Shown here piece after piece: positions 44,600-53,752 of a stretch of DNA of 64,000 nt; position 1 is the first letter of the stretch, and the number at the start of each line of letters is the position of its first letter. The stretch is from NCBI RefSeq assembly GCF_000731985.1, contig NZ_JNCS01000012.1, positions 1 to 64,000 on the forward strand, written 5' to 3'. The notes beneath the pieces were generated by a model, which was given only the letters and a program-made list of their open reading frames with translations, did no database searches and was not told the DNA's origin. The translations under genes were made by a program, and so were the position numbers. Source of the DNA: Natrinema altunense. GTDB taxonomy: Archaea; Halobacteriota; Halobacteria; Halobacteriales; Natrialbaceae.

Positions 44600-47500
44600 T
44601 CGTCCCTCCCCGCATCGTCCAAGGGCGAGTCGCCGCCGGCAGCGGCGAAGACGGCCGTTTCGAGTTCCGCACCGCCGACTGCGCGGAGTGCTTGGCCGAA
44701 CAGGTAGGTGTGGTCTGCTTGGGCACGAGGGTTTTCCGCGGCAAGCGTGTTGACGACACGTGAGAACGTTCCTACCGGTTGGTCGTCGGCTCGGAGGCTA
44801 GCCGTCTCGCTTGTGTTCTCGATGGACTGATACACCGCCGCGACACACGCCTCGACCTCGGCGGCTGGCTGGCCCGTCGTGGTTCCCGCGACGACGATGT
44901 CGGCGTACACTTCTTCGAGGAACGCTGCCGGGTCCTCGACGTGAGCCCCCGCGGCGTACGCCCGGAGTTCCGAGTCCAGACGGCGACGCCACGCATCGGC
45001 CCCGTCCTCGACCGCGTGAACGTAGGCGCGTGTCAAGACACCCGCGACGAACCCCGAGGGTGAGTCGGACAGTTCCTGCGTTGCGGTCGCGTCGAGTCGG
45101 TCCGTCACGACTGCAAGCCACTCGTCAGTGTTCGGCTCGGCAGATCGAGTGCGACCGACGATGGCGAGCGCCTCGCCGTACACCCGCTCGAGGAGCGCGG
45201 GACGCTCGAGACCAACCCAGTCGAACGACCGGTCCTCGGCGGCCGCGACGACCGACGTGACGCCGAATCTGACTTCCTCGGGGTCGGCCTCGACGGCGAG
45301 TGCCAGCGCGGTTCCGAACACGGTGCCGACGTAGTTGACGGGGTGTGGTGGGTGGTCCGCTGCCGTAGCGGCAGTCTGGATCCGGTCAAAAACCGCTTGT
45401 ACCAGCCGTTCGTGTGTCCGCGCTCCCACGTCCGTTCGCGTCAGCGCCGCCCGTAGGATTGCACCGTCAACCGCCGCGAATGCGTCGAACCAGTCGGTCT
45501 TCGTCGGGCCGTCGACCGCCCAGCGACAGTCCCGGAAGGCGGTGACGAGCGAACCGACCCACTCCCGGGAGTCCGTCGCTGTGCCGTCGGCTGCCCAGCT
45601 TGCCGCTGCCTCACCGAAGACACCGCGCAGGAAGGTGATCGGGTCGTCGACCAGGTCGGAACTGGCGGCGATTGCTTCGATTCGGTCGGAGAGCTGCTGG
45701 GACCAGATGGCCTCCCGGCGTGGCGAGATCGCGGATGGCGGCTCGCGCTCCCCGCGTCGCGGGGCCACGGATTCCAACTCGTCGTCGAACCCGTAGACCT
45801 GCGTCGACAGCGCCCCACGGTAGACCGCCGTCAGGTACCGTTCCCGCTGCTGGTCGGCTGCCTCGGCCGCAGCCCCCCGTGTCACGGACGCGTCGTACAG
45901 GTCGATCCAGTCCTCGAATCGTGGCGAGTCCGAGACCGGGAGCAGTCCGGTCCCGTAGGGACCATCGCTGACGCTGTCGGGGTAATCCCGTTCGACGCGA
46001 GCGAAGGCCGCGAGTGCCGCCGCGTGGAGCGTGGCACGGCACTCCCATTCGTCGTCGGCCAGGTCCGACGCCGCGACGGTGTCGACGAATCGCTCACACA
46101 CACCGAACAACAGTTCCGCACGGTCGAAGTCGCGGTAGCCCATGACACGCCGGACGGCCTGTCCGTAGACATCGGCGACGAACGCCACCGGGTCGTCGAG
46201 GTCGGCGCTCGTCGCCGTTTCACAGAGGTCCGCGCCGACCGCTACCAGCCAGTGTTCGATCCGGTCCTCGGAGCAGTCGAACTCATACCCCCAGTACCCG
46301 ATCGCGCCGGTGTAGGCGTGCCGTAACAGCGTCTCTCTATCGGCCTGGTTCTGGAGAAAGGCAATCGACTCCCTGACTCGGGAGCCGAGTGCGTCCACCC
46401 AGATTGAGACCTCCTCGGGTGGACACGCCGCGTCAGCCAGGGAACCGAGCGTGGCCGCGAAGCTGTTGCCGATGACGAACGCTGCGAACCCGTCGCCGTT
46501 GGTCGCAGCCGCCTGCTGGACGAGCGCGGCGACCGGTGCGAGCGCATCGTCGGCTGTTGTCGGGTCGTCGACAGTGTCGACGATCCGAGCGGATATCTCG
46601 CCGTAGATGCGACAGCGCAGATTCAGCCCCGACTCCTCGGCGATCGTCTCCGCGTCGATCATCCCGTACAGGACCTGGTCGACACAGGCGAGCGCGGCGT
46701 GATTCGGTCCGGTGCCGTTCGCTGGCCACGCGAGCGTTCGCAGGGCGATCCCAAAGGTACTCACGATCGGTTCGTAGTCGCCACCAGCGGAGTCGCGTCC
46801 GTGCGGCGTCGCGGTCTCGTTCGTGAGCGCAATGGCCCGATCCGCGATCGCCTCGATCCACGCGTCGGTCGTCGGGTCCTCGGTCGCTGTCGCTGCCATC
46901 GCGGTACCGTAGACCGACCCGCGGTACGTGATGGCCGCATCGACATCGCCACGATTCCGTGCGACATCCGCGACGAGGTCGTCGACGAGCGAGAGCCACT
47001 GCGTCGCGGCAGTCGGCTGTGCGGTCCGTGCGACGACTGCGATAGCGTCGGCGACGACGTGCCCGACGAACGCCGCGTCGAGGTCGCTGTCGGGGATGCC
47101 GGCGATGGACGCGAGCGGACTCTGGCCCGTGATCGAGTCGACCTCAAGGGTTCGACGGGACGGACGTCTGGTTTCGGGCCAGTCCATTGCGGACAGCAGG
47201 TCGTCGGCGACCGTCTGGGGTGTCCGATCGGGTGCGACTTCGACGTTGCCCAGTTCGAACTCGGTGCGGTCGCGCCAGGCAGTGACGTCGGCACAGCCAG
47301 CCCGTGTGGCGACGGTGTCGAACTGTCCTCGGTTCTCGTCGTCACAGATGAGTAGTGCGCCCGAACACGTTCCGTCATCGACCCAGTCGGCCAGCGCCCG
47401 TACACCCGCATCGCTCATAATCCGTGCTGGCTCACCGTTGTAGGTCGCGACCACGAGCGCGTTCGGCGTGGCGTCGATGCCCGCTCTGATGTGATCGGGC

Positions 47501-48834
47501 TGGTGGAGATCGGGGAGTCTGACCGTCTTTCCCCACGCCATGAGTTCCCTCGCGACATCCGCTGCGAGCCGTCGCTTCCCGCTGGCTTTCGGTCCCGAGA
47601 GTATAACGAGCCCGCCGTCGAGTGCGTCGACGACCTCGTCGACGTCGATCCCCGACACTCCCTCCTCCGTCTCGGGGCCGTCACTCGAGTCCGGGAACTC
47701 CCGATCCGTTGCAGCCGTCTGTAACGCCGCTGGTCCTTCCCAGTGCCAGGCACCGACCAGGGGAACGGACCCGTACTCGTTGGGCCCTATCGCGACCTCG
47801 TCCAGCGTCGACGCGACTGCTCGCAAGTCAGTCCGGACCCCATCGGTCGCGGAACTCGTATCGGCGATGACCGTCTCTGCCTCGGGCCGGGCGGCCAGCC
47901 GCTGGTCGATCCGTGTCCGCATCGGCTCGGACGCGAACACCCGAAACCGTTCGATCGTCCCGGGTGGGAGGTCGACGGCGATCTCGAGCGCTTCAGCGGC
48001 ACCGGCGAGCGGCCGATGTCGAACCAGCGGCTCGAACCACCCCGTATCGTCGTCTACCAGCGAACTCGCGACCAGACCGAGTGCGGTGGCGACCGCTGGG
48101 GACATTGCAACTGGGTCAGGACCGAACCCCTCGGCATCCGGATCCAGGGATGAGATGAGGTCGAGCGCCGCCTCGCCGAGTGGCTCGACCGTGCCGTCAC
48201 ACTCGCCGACCACTGCCCTGACGTCCGGTCCGACGAGAACCGTTTCGGACCCGTACTGCGACAGCGAGAGGAAGGCTGCGGGCGTGACAGTCGCCTCGAC
48301 GGTCCCGATCCGTTCCTGTAGTGGCTCGTCCTCGAAGTCGTAGCGGGGATAGGTGACACGTTCGACGAGGGTCAGGTTCTCCTCGTATTCCGGATCAAAC
48401 GTGTTCTGTCGGGAGCTGGCTTCGCGAATTTCGTGGAACGACTTGCCGTAGTCCGACGGCGGTATTCGAACCACGAGCACGGAATCGACTCGCTCGAGGA
48501 ACGCAGCAGACGCGAGGTGACCGCGCCGGCAGAGCCAGTCGAGGCTCCGTGGCCGCGTCACGAGTACTGCACCCCTGGGACGAGCGAACAGGGCATTCAT
48601 GTTTTCTCGGTCGTCATCACCGGGATGCAAAACTGCCGACACAAAATCGTCGACGATCACGAGTTCGTCGGCGTCGATGGCTGTCGTTTCTGCGAGCCGC
48701 TCGACGGATGGGCCGAGCCGACGCAAGTGATATGACTTTCCGACGCTGGGTGCCCCGAGGACGAGTGTAACCTCACACGGGTCGATCGCGTCGCACAGTT
48801 CGCTGGGCGTGACTTCTTGAACCGTTCGTTCCAT
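44596..48834 (-). CDS. Giant dual P-loop protein with VYG-type solenoid repeats
   Basis: 1412 residues. Residues 27-34 (GAPSVGKS) with LVIVDD (58-63) form a complete Walker A/B pair, followed by VLVTRPRSLDWL (sensor-like). A second region at about 412-420 has GPKASGKR, where the residue after Lys is Arg not Ser/Thr, then ALLICDDEN about 80 residues on, so it is probably altered. From about 560 to 1390 the chain is helical and repetitive: recurring units of roughly 85-100 residues centred on [VY]-[YF]-G-x-A (VYGTAMAA, IYGEISAR, VYGQAVRR, VFGEAAAS, VFGTALAL, VYGEALAI), often after D-D-P-x-x-F. The layout resembles STAND-type signalling NTPases with a sensory solenoid. No signal peptide; cytoplasmic. 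Confidence 0.72.
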   Translation of the reverse strand: MERTVQEVTPSELCDAIDPCEVTLVLGAPSVGKSYHLRRLGPSVERLAETTAIDADELVIVDDFVSAVLHPGDDDRENMNALFARPRGAVLVTRPRSLDWLCRRGHLASAAFLERVDSVLVVRIPPSDYGKSFHEIREASSRQNTFDPEYEENLTLVERVTYPRYDFEDEPLQERIGTVEATVTPAAFLSLSQYGSETVLVGPDVRAVVGECDGTVEPLGEAALDLISSLDPDAEGFGPDPVAMSPAVATALGLVASSLVDDDTGWFEPLVRHRPLAGAAEALEIAVDLPPGTIERFRVFASEPMRTRIDQRLAARPEAETVIADTSSATDGVRTDLRAVASTLDEVAIGPNEYGSVPLVGAWHWEGPAALQTAATDREFPDSSDGPETEEGVSGIDVDEVVDALDGGLVILSGPKASGKRRLAADVARELMAWGKTVRLPDLHQPDHIRAGIDATPNALVVATYNGEPARIMSDAGVRALADWVDDGTCSGALLICDDENRGQFDTVATRAGCADVTAWRDRTEFELGNVEVAPDRTPQTVADDLLSAMDWPETRRPSRRTLEVDSITGQSPLASIAGIPDSDLDAAFVGHVVADAIAVVARTAQPTAATQWLSLVDDLVADVARNRGDVDAAITYRGSVYGTAMAATATEDPTTDAWIEAIADRAIALTNETATPHGRDSAGGDYEPIVSTFGIALRTLAWPANGTGPNHAALACVDQVLYGMIDAETIAEESGLNLRCRIYGEISARIVDTVDDPTTADDALAPVAALVQQAAATNGDGFAAFVIGNSFAATLGSLADAACPPEEVSIWVDALGSRVRESIAFLQNQADRETLLRHAYTGAIGYWGYEFDCSEDRIEHWLVAVGADLCETATSADLDDPVAFVADVYGQAVRRVMGYRDFDRAELLFGVCERFVDTVAASDLADDEWECRATLHAAALAAFARVERDYPDSVSDGPYGTGLLPVSDSPRFEDWIDLYDASVTRGAAAEAADQQRERYLTAVYRGALSTQVYGFDDELESVAPRRGEREPPSAISPRREAIWSQQLSDRIEAIAASSDLVDDPITFLRGVFGEAAASWAADGTATDSREWVGSLVTAFRDCRWAVDGPTKTDWFDAFAAVDGAILRAALTRTDVGARTHERLVQAVFDRIQTAATAADHPPHPVNYVGTVFGTALALAVEADPEEVRFGVTSVVAAAEDRSFDWVGLERPALLERVYGEALAIVGRTRSAEPNTDEWLAVVTDRLDATATQELSDSPSGFVAGVLTRAYVHAVEDGADAWRRRLDSELRAYAAGAHVEDPAAFLEEVYADIVVAGTTTGQPAAEVEACVAAVYQSIENTSETASLRADDQPVGTFSRVVNTLAAENPRAQADHTYLFGQALRAVGGAELETAVFAAAGGDSPLDDAGRDD

Positions 48835-49039
48835 GTATTCCCCACGACTGACCCCACCAACGACTGCGTCCGGATGGCAGACTCTGCCGAGTATATCTAT
48901 TCAGTAGGTTTACTAGGGAATATAAATGTTTGCCGTTAGACGGACATCTCCGAGTCCGATCCAGCCGCCAGTTCTTGTCACCGCCTGCCGATTATCCCTC
49001 GGCATCTTCGCCGTTGTCGAGGGGCACATTTCGAGTTAG
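48835..49039. promoter_or_regulatory. Upstream region of the giant gene
   Basis: About 200 bases. An A+T-rich segment at 48895-48935 (CTATTCAGTAGGTTTACTAG, GAATATAAATG) probably holds the promoter of the giant gene on the minus strand; ATTTATA on that strand lies about 90 bases before the ATG, implying a leader. Confidence 0.4.
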
Positions 49040-49200
49040 TCCCACACGCTTAACTCTCATCTGGCTTGTGGGATCACGACGGTCACGGAAGCAGATCTCG
49101 GACACGAGAACATCGTCACCTTCGGAGAGGGTGGGAACAGCGCCTTTGCGTTCGACGACGGTATCGACGAACCGAACCTGCCTGTGATTTTCATCTTTCT
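49040..49200 (+). pseudogene. Possible 5' part of a SUKH (SMI1/KNR4)-like gene cut by the TnpB element
   Basis: One frame reads HLACGITTVTEADLGHENIV, then FGEGGNSAFAFDD and EPNLPVIFIF up to the left end of the TnpB element. This resembles the middle of SUKH domains (a glycine-rich strand pair before P-x-V). Upstream of 49037 the frame is closed, so the gene is also degraded at its N-terminus. A matching tail occurs on the far side of the element. Confidence 0.4.
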
Positions 49201-49264
49201 TCAAGCAGGAAACCGCGCCGTTTACGGCGCGGAGGAATGCGACACTTGACTGTCTGTCCACCAA

Positions 49265-49399
49265 CTATGACCCGTCGCGTTCCAGGCACTTCGCGCCCTC
49301 GAGCATCAAGCCCTTCCAGGTGTAGCCGCGCTCGTCTTTGAGATCGCTGAGGCGTTCGTGCTGTTCGTCGCTGACTGTGAATCGGACTTCTTTGCTCAT
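49265..49399 (-). CDS. Small ribbon-helix-helix-like protein of the TnpB element
   Basis: 44 residues from the ATG giving MSKEVRFTVSDEQHERLSDL. The pattern of a short strand followed by a helix (EVRFTV, then EQHERLSDLKDERGY) fits a ribbon-helix-helix DNA-binding protein. I recall similar small proteins encoded divergently just before tnpB in other haloarchaeal elements. It may repress tnpB; the 58-base gap between the two starts is A+T-rich. Confidence 0.65.
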   Translation of the reverse strand: MSKEVRFTVSDEQHERLSDLKDERGYTWKGLMLEGAKCLERDGS

Positions 49400-49457
49400 A
49401 CATATGTGTATCAACCGTGTTCTTTTTGTGTGTTCCGGTCGTAACATTCAATGTCGA

Positions 49458-50744
49458 ATGACTGCCGAAACGACCGTCACGAAGACGCTCGAGGCGACGA
49501 CGGTGCCACCGACGGCACACAAGCAGCGTCGGCTCGAGGATACCGTGGCGGCCTACCGCGACGCGCTCGAAGCCGCCTTCGAGAGCGGTGCGGATACGCA
49601 ATCGGCAGTCAACGATATCGTCACCGGCTACGACCTCACCTCCTACGCCAAGGACGCGCTCAAACAGTACGTCCCGCAACTGCGCCGAACCTATGACGCC
49701 GACGAGTTGGCTGACGACCATCCGGTGCGGTTCACCAACCGCGGTTTCCGAATCGACTACTCGTCCGATCGCGAGTACGGGTTCTGTTGGCGCGTCCCGC
49801 AGGCCGGCCGTGGGAACGCGTTCTGGATTCCGTTGCGGATCAACCCTAGCCAGGAAGACCTGTGGTTCGACCTGCTCGAAGGTGAGGCTTCGGTCGGTGA
49901 GTTCCGGCTGTTCCAGAACCGCCGGACGTGGACCTTGCACGTCACCATCGAGTACACGATCAAGGAACCCGACGCGAGTGACGATCCGACGTACGTCGGC
50001 TTCGATATCGGTGAAAGTGCGCTGATTACGGGCTGTGCCCTCAAACGCGACACACCGACGACGCCGCTGTTGATCGACGGCGGCCGGGCGCGACACCTCC
50101 GCAAGGAGATGCACACGACGCTGAAACGCCTGCAAGAGCGCGACGCCGCCGAGTGGCGACTCGACGAGCGGTTCGACCACTACCAGAACGCGCTCACGGA
50201 TATCATCGAGAAAGCGTCGCGGGAAGCCGTCGAGTACGCCCGGCAGTTCGATGACCCGGTGATCGTGCTCGAGGACCTGTCGTACATCCGCGAGCGACTG
50301 GATTACGGCGCGTACATGAATCGGCGGCTTCACGCATGGGCGTTTGCCCGACTGCAAGGCCGAATCGAGGACAAGGCGCTCGAGGCTGGAATCCCGGTCG
50401 AGTGCGTTCAGCCGGCGTACACCTCGCAGACGTGCCACGCGTGCGGTCACATCGGTCGCCGTGACGAACAGGCCGAGTTCCGGTGTACGAACGACGAGTG
50501 TCACATTTCGACGTTCCAGGCCGATATCAACGCCGCGGCGAACATCGCTCGCCGCGTCGATCCGTGGGGTGAGAGCGTACCCTGGAAACCGGAGCGCGAT
50601 GACACGCCACGGAATGGGAGTCCCAGTGACAGGGCCACGGAACGCCGGGAGGCGAGTCGGCAACCCCGACAGACGACCCTCTCGGAGTATGGTTCCGAAA
50701 CCTCCGACGACGCGGCTTCGCTTGTAGGAAGCCCCGTCCTTTAG
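49458..50744 (+). CDS. tnpB: TnpB, RNA-guided RuvC nuclease
   Basis: 428 residues from the ATG giving MTAETTVTKTLE. The RuvC triad is complete: VGFDIGESALITG (Asp), VIVLEDLSYIRERL (Glu) and STFQADINAAANIARR (Asp). The zinc finger is CHACG with CTNDEC. The protein is of normal length. TnpB proteins cut DNA using an RNA from the element's right end and help keep the element in place. The active site being intact suggests a working nuclease. Confidence 0.9.
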   Translation: MTAETTVTKTLEATTVPPTAHKQRRLEDTVAAYRDALEAAFESGADTQSAVNDIVTGYDLTSYAKDALKQYVPQLRRTYDADELADDHPVRFTNRGFRIDYSSDREYGFCWRVPQAGRGNAFWIPLRINPSQEDLWFDLLEGEASVGEFRLFQNRRTWTLHVTIEYTIKEPDASDDPTYVGFDIGESALITGCALKRDTPTTPLLIDGGRARHLRKEMHTTLKRLQERDAAEWRLDERFDHYQNALTDIIEKASREAVEYARQFDDPVIVLEDLSYIRERLDYGAYMNRRLHAWAFARLQGRIEDKALEAGIPVECVQPAYTSQTCHACGHIGRRDEQAEFRCTNDECHISTFQADINAAANIARRVDPWGESVPWKPERDDTPRNGSPSDRATERREASRQPRQTTLSEYGSETSDDAASLVGSPVL

Positions 50745-50764
50745 GACGGGCGAGGATGTCACCG

Positions 50765-50859
50765 ACTGTAACCGGACGGCTGCCGACCCAGAAAGCAAGA
50801 TCCGGTTTGCGTCGTCCGTGACCGAGTTTTTCGTACAATTCGAGGCGGGTGACGAGTGA
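50765..50859 (+). pseudogene. Possible 3' part of the interrupted SUKH-like gene
   Basis: Directly after the TnpB right end one frame reads ADPESKIRFASSVTEFFVQF and stops at 50857-50859. A serine/phenylalanine-rich SFxEFL-type helix is the usual end of SUKH domains. With the fragment at 49040 it suggests one gene split by the element. Confidence 0.4.
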
Positions 50860-50873
50860 GCAGACGGGACTTC

Positions 50874-51278
50874 TTAGAGGTTGCTTTCGAGCAAGGTGAC
50901 GATGGATTCCGTCCGCTCGTCGACCTTGTCCATGTTGGTGCACGGTTCTTTATCCACCGTGAGGACGCCGTCTTCGTAGCTGATGTCACCGGTCATCCCT
51001 GCTTCGTTCCTGAACACGACCGATTCGAGATCCGCCTGGAGGGCTTCCCGCCCCAGTTCGTCGCTACAGATCGCCTCGAAGGCATCGATCGTCGGCCGGA
51101 AGTACACCTTCGTCCACCCTTCGAACCAGAGATCCTCGTTGACTCGCTCGTCGATGAGTGATTCCCACTCGATATCGAGATTGACCTCGAAACCGGCTGC
51201 ATCGTCCATCGATTCCTTCAGGGACGGCAGTTCTTCCTCCTCGAACTGCTTTACTTTCCTCTTATTCTTTAGGTCCAT
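50874..51278 (-). CDS. Orphan cytosolic protein, possibly immunity-like
   Basis: 134 residues, acidic. Helical start (MDLKNKRKVKQFEEEELPSL) followed by FEVNLDIEWESLI and WFEGWTKVYFRPTIDAFEAI. Proteins with this KVYF-x-P-x-I-D-A pattern occur, as I recall, in many bacteria as uncharacterised small proteins. The start is set by the A+T-rich stretch just upstream (51280-51330). No function assigned. Confidence 0.6.
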   Translation of the reverse strand: MDLKNKRKVKQFEEEELPSLKESMDDAAGFEVNLDIEWESLIDERVNEDLWFEGWTKVYFRPTIDAFEAICSDELGREALQADLESVVFRNEAGMTGDISYEDGVLTVDKEPCTNMDKVDERTESIVTLLESNL

Positions 51279-51524
51279 TAATATTTACCCAGTCAAAAAT
51301 TGCAGACTTGATTATTTAATACTATCCTTTCGATTCTCTTTTTCGTCGCGAAACGCACCGCCTGCGGGCAGATGTAGGACATCTGTATCGAACGAACTGA
51401 TGACGAACGGTCGGTCATAGCAAATCACTCCGACCCGTTCGTACCAGATCCTTGCTGCCGGAGGGGATAGGGGGTCAATCGGTCGTCGTCCTGTCCGCCG
51501 TGTCGGATTCGGGCTCGTCGGTCG

Positions 51525-51881
51525 TCACACGTCATCTCGGTGCATTCGCCGAAATTCTCTGACAGATGTACAGTCGTGTTCGTCCAGTCGCGTGATCCAG
51601 CCGCCGAATTTGTATCGTCGCCAGCACTTTTTGCCGTCGATGAAGACGGGGTTGTCCCCGACGTCGGCCACCACGGCACTATCGATGGGCTCATCGGACT
51701 CTCGTTGCAGATACTCCCTCCCCACCGCTGGCTCGTCACTGGTACTGGTTACTGCCCATATGTCACAGAGTTGACAGACGACGTTTGCGTAGATACTGGT
51801 ACGCTCGGCGGAATACCCCTCGAGGGGTGCGTCACAGAGCGCACAGTCGGTCTGGGGCTCACCCGGCGGAAACGAAACCAT
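51525..51881 (-). CDS. Zinc-ribbon protein
   Basis: 118 residues from the ATG giving MVSFPPGEPQTD. CALC and CQLC form a treble-clef or ribbon; the C-terminal part (VFIDGKKCWRRYKFGGWITR) is distinctive and I recall it in haloarchaeal small proteins. The longer frame adds 20 residues before the likely start. Function unknown. Confidence 0.65.
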   Translation of the reverse strand: MVSFPPGEPQTDCALCDAPLEGYSAERTSIYANVVCQLCDIWAVTSTSDEPAVGREYLQRESDEPIDSAVVADVGDNPVFIDGKKCWRRYKFGGWITRLDEHDCTSVREFRRMHRDDV

Positions 51882-51949
51882 CTGGGGATAGCTACTTCGT
51901 TCTCGAAAATAAATACCCCTTGTCGCGGTACACAGGTACAATGACAGTC

Positions 51950-53752
51950 TCAGTTTTGGTCTGAACTCGGAGTGCGGTCGAGTTCGGCGAGCGTACTCGT
52001 CGCCAGCATCCGAGCACGGTCCAGCTCGTCATTCACTCCGGGGTCGTAAGCCACGATATGGGCGAGTGCGGACCGAACTGGCTCGACAGCGGCCGGCTGC
52101 AAACTGGCGATCAGGCAGATCGCTTTCAAGATCCGACAGAGTCCCGCAGGTGTCGCGAATGCGTCCGGGTCGAACGGGGAGATTGCGGGATCGACGATCC
52201 CCTCGGTGGCCGGGTCGTCGAGTTCTGCCGCCACTTCCTGGCAGGCCTGGCGGAGCGTCGGTGCGAACACGTCCACATCCTCCGGATACGCGGAGAGGCA
52301 CTCCACAATGGTTTTGGCCGCGACGCCTCGACTGTTCCCACCGAGGTCGAGGACTGTGTCGGAGGCTGGTCGAATCACGTCGGGATGGGCTGTCGCGACG
52401 TGAAACAACGTCCACCCAGTCGTGATCGAGACGGTCGTCTCGGATGCTCGATCGGCGAGTTCGAGGACTGCACCGAGGTGGCCGCGGACGCCGCTTGGAT
52501 AGGTTCCGGCGACCACCGAGAGGAGGGACGCGACGAACCGGCGTTCGGCCGGCGATCCTGTCCTCGCGATATCGAGAAGCGCCGGCAGCCAATCGGGGGC
52601 ATATTGGGCGACGACCGGTCTGAGGACGGCTGTCAGGGTCGTTCGGGTGCTGTCGTCCGGTTCGTCCACGAGCGCGAGGAAGTCCCCGGCATGAGCGTGA
52701 ATTGTGGCCGCATCTTTGCTCGTTCGCGGTTCGAACAATGCACGTGCCGCCTGCCGTCGAACGTTCACGTCGGCCGCCCGCAGGAGCGAGAGCACACGTT
52801 CGACGTCCGACGAGGACAGGGGGTCGTCATCGAGCGATTCGAGATACTTCCGGTCGGCCTGAGTCCCTTGGACGTCTCTCGATACTCGCTCGCCTTGCTC
52901 GACCGGGTCAGCGGGACCGTCGAAGACACCGACGAACCGGGCGAGGTCGAGGACGGCGACTCGGCACTCACCGTCGAGGTCGGCGGCTCGCTCGAGGAGC
53001 CATGGCATCGGCTCCAGCGCGTCCGGACGACTCCGAGCGATGGCACGAAGGAAGGTGACGGCGGGCTCGACGAACATGTCGTCTTCCCGCAGCAGTGTCG
53101 TCGCAAGTGGCACTCCGGCCCGGACGGCCTTGGGCCGGGGACGAGCGAGTGCGGCGAGCAGTTCCAGTGCTCGCCCGGCTGGCTGGTGTGCTTTGAACGC
53201 GAACCCTTCCGTTGAAACTACCGGCTGGTCCAGCATCGCGATCGCATCGGAAACGCCCGGCACCACTGCGTTGGGGTACGGTCTCGCCAGTGAGGCGAGC
53301 GTCGCAGCGGCGGCTGCCCTCATACGAGGGTCGTCGTCGGAGAGCAGCGCTAGGAGCGCGGGAATCGCGGGCCGATACAGGCCCCAGCAGTCCGCGACGG
53401 TGAACGCGAGGACTTCCGCGGCGGCGAGTCGAACGGCCGGTCGGTCGTCCGCCAGGCCGTCACAGAGCGTGGGCGCGACTGGCTGTGGCCGCACACGAAC
53501 TGCCCGGAGGAGGAACGTGAGCAGGTGCCGGCGATTCGCGGATTCGTGTTCGACAACGCCGTCGAGGACCGACTGGACGAGCGTGTCCGGTTGCGGGTGC
53601 GCGCGAGCCAGTTCTTGGAGGAGGTCCCGCAAATCGTGCAACTCCGCCGCGTCGGCATCGGACCGAGGGAGGAGCGACTCGACCGCCACGGATGCTGGAT
53701 CTGTCCGAATGTCCCGACGGAGGGCGGCCAGTCGGTCGCCATCGCCCGTCAT
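51950..53752 (-). CDS. HEAT-repeat protein 1
   Basis: 600 residues, almost entirely paired helices of HEAT type: DDRPAVRLAAAEVLAFTVAD, DDPRMRAAAAATLASLAR, ADVNVRRQAARALFEP. No enzymatic domain, so a binding solenoid. Its start overlaps the stop of the 115-residue gene as ATGA (53749-53752), so the two form a coupled pair. The related HEAT gene at 55879 is disrupted. Confidence 0.78.
   Translation of the reverse strand: MTGDGDRLAALRRDIRTDPASVAVESLLPRSDADAAELHDLRDLLQELARAHPQPDTLVQSVLDGVVEHESANRRHLLTFLLRAVRVRPQPVAPTLCDGLADDRPAVRLAAAEVLAFTVADCWGLYRPAIPALLALLSDDDPRMRAAAAATLASLARPYPNAVVPGVSDAIAMLDQPVVSTEGFAFKAHQPAGRALELLAALARPRPKAVRAGVPLATTLLREDDMFVEPAVTFLRAIARSRPDALEPMPWLLERAADLDGECRVAVLDLARFVGVFDGPADPVEQGERVSRDVQGTQADRKYLESLDDDPLSSSDVERVLSLLRAADVNVRRQAARALFEPRTSKDAATIHAHAGDFLALVDEPDDSTRTTLTAVLRPVVAQYAPDWLPALLDIARTGSPAERRFVASLLSVVAGTYPSGVRGHLGAVLELADRASETTVSITTGWTLFHVATAHPDVIRPASDTVLDLGGNSRGVAAKTIVECLSAYPEDVDVFAPTLRQACQEVAAELDDPATEGIVDPAISPFDPDAFATPAGLCRILKAICLIASLQPAAVEPVRSALAHIVAYDPGVNDELDRARMLATSTLAELDRTPSSDQN

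Larger units (their letters stand above)
49205..50757 (+). mobile_element. IS200/IS605-type element carrying tnpB only
   Basis: The left end has a perfect hairpin CCGCGCCG-TTTA-CGGCGCGG (about 49210-49229). The right end has CCCCGTCC-TTTA-GGACGGG followed by GAGGATGTCA (about 50727-50757). It contains tnpB and a divergent 44-residue gene but no tnpA, so it needs a transposase from elsewhere. The guide (omega) RNA of TnpB should be encoded at the tnpB 3' end up to the right hairpin. Confidence 0.8.

Noticed and set aside
44596-48834. Giant protein considered as an SMC/Rad50-like ATPase
   Set aside because: There is no long coiled coil, no ABC signature motif, and the repeats are short helical hairpins.
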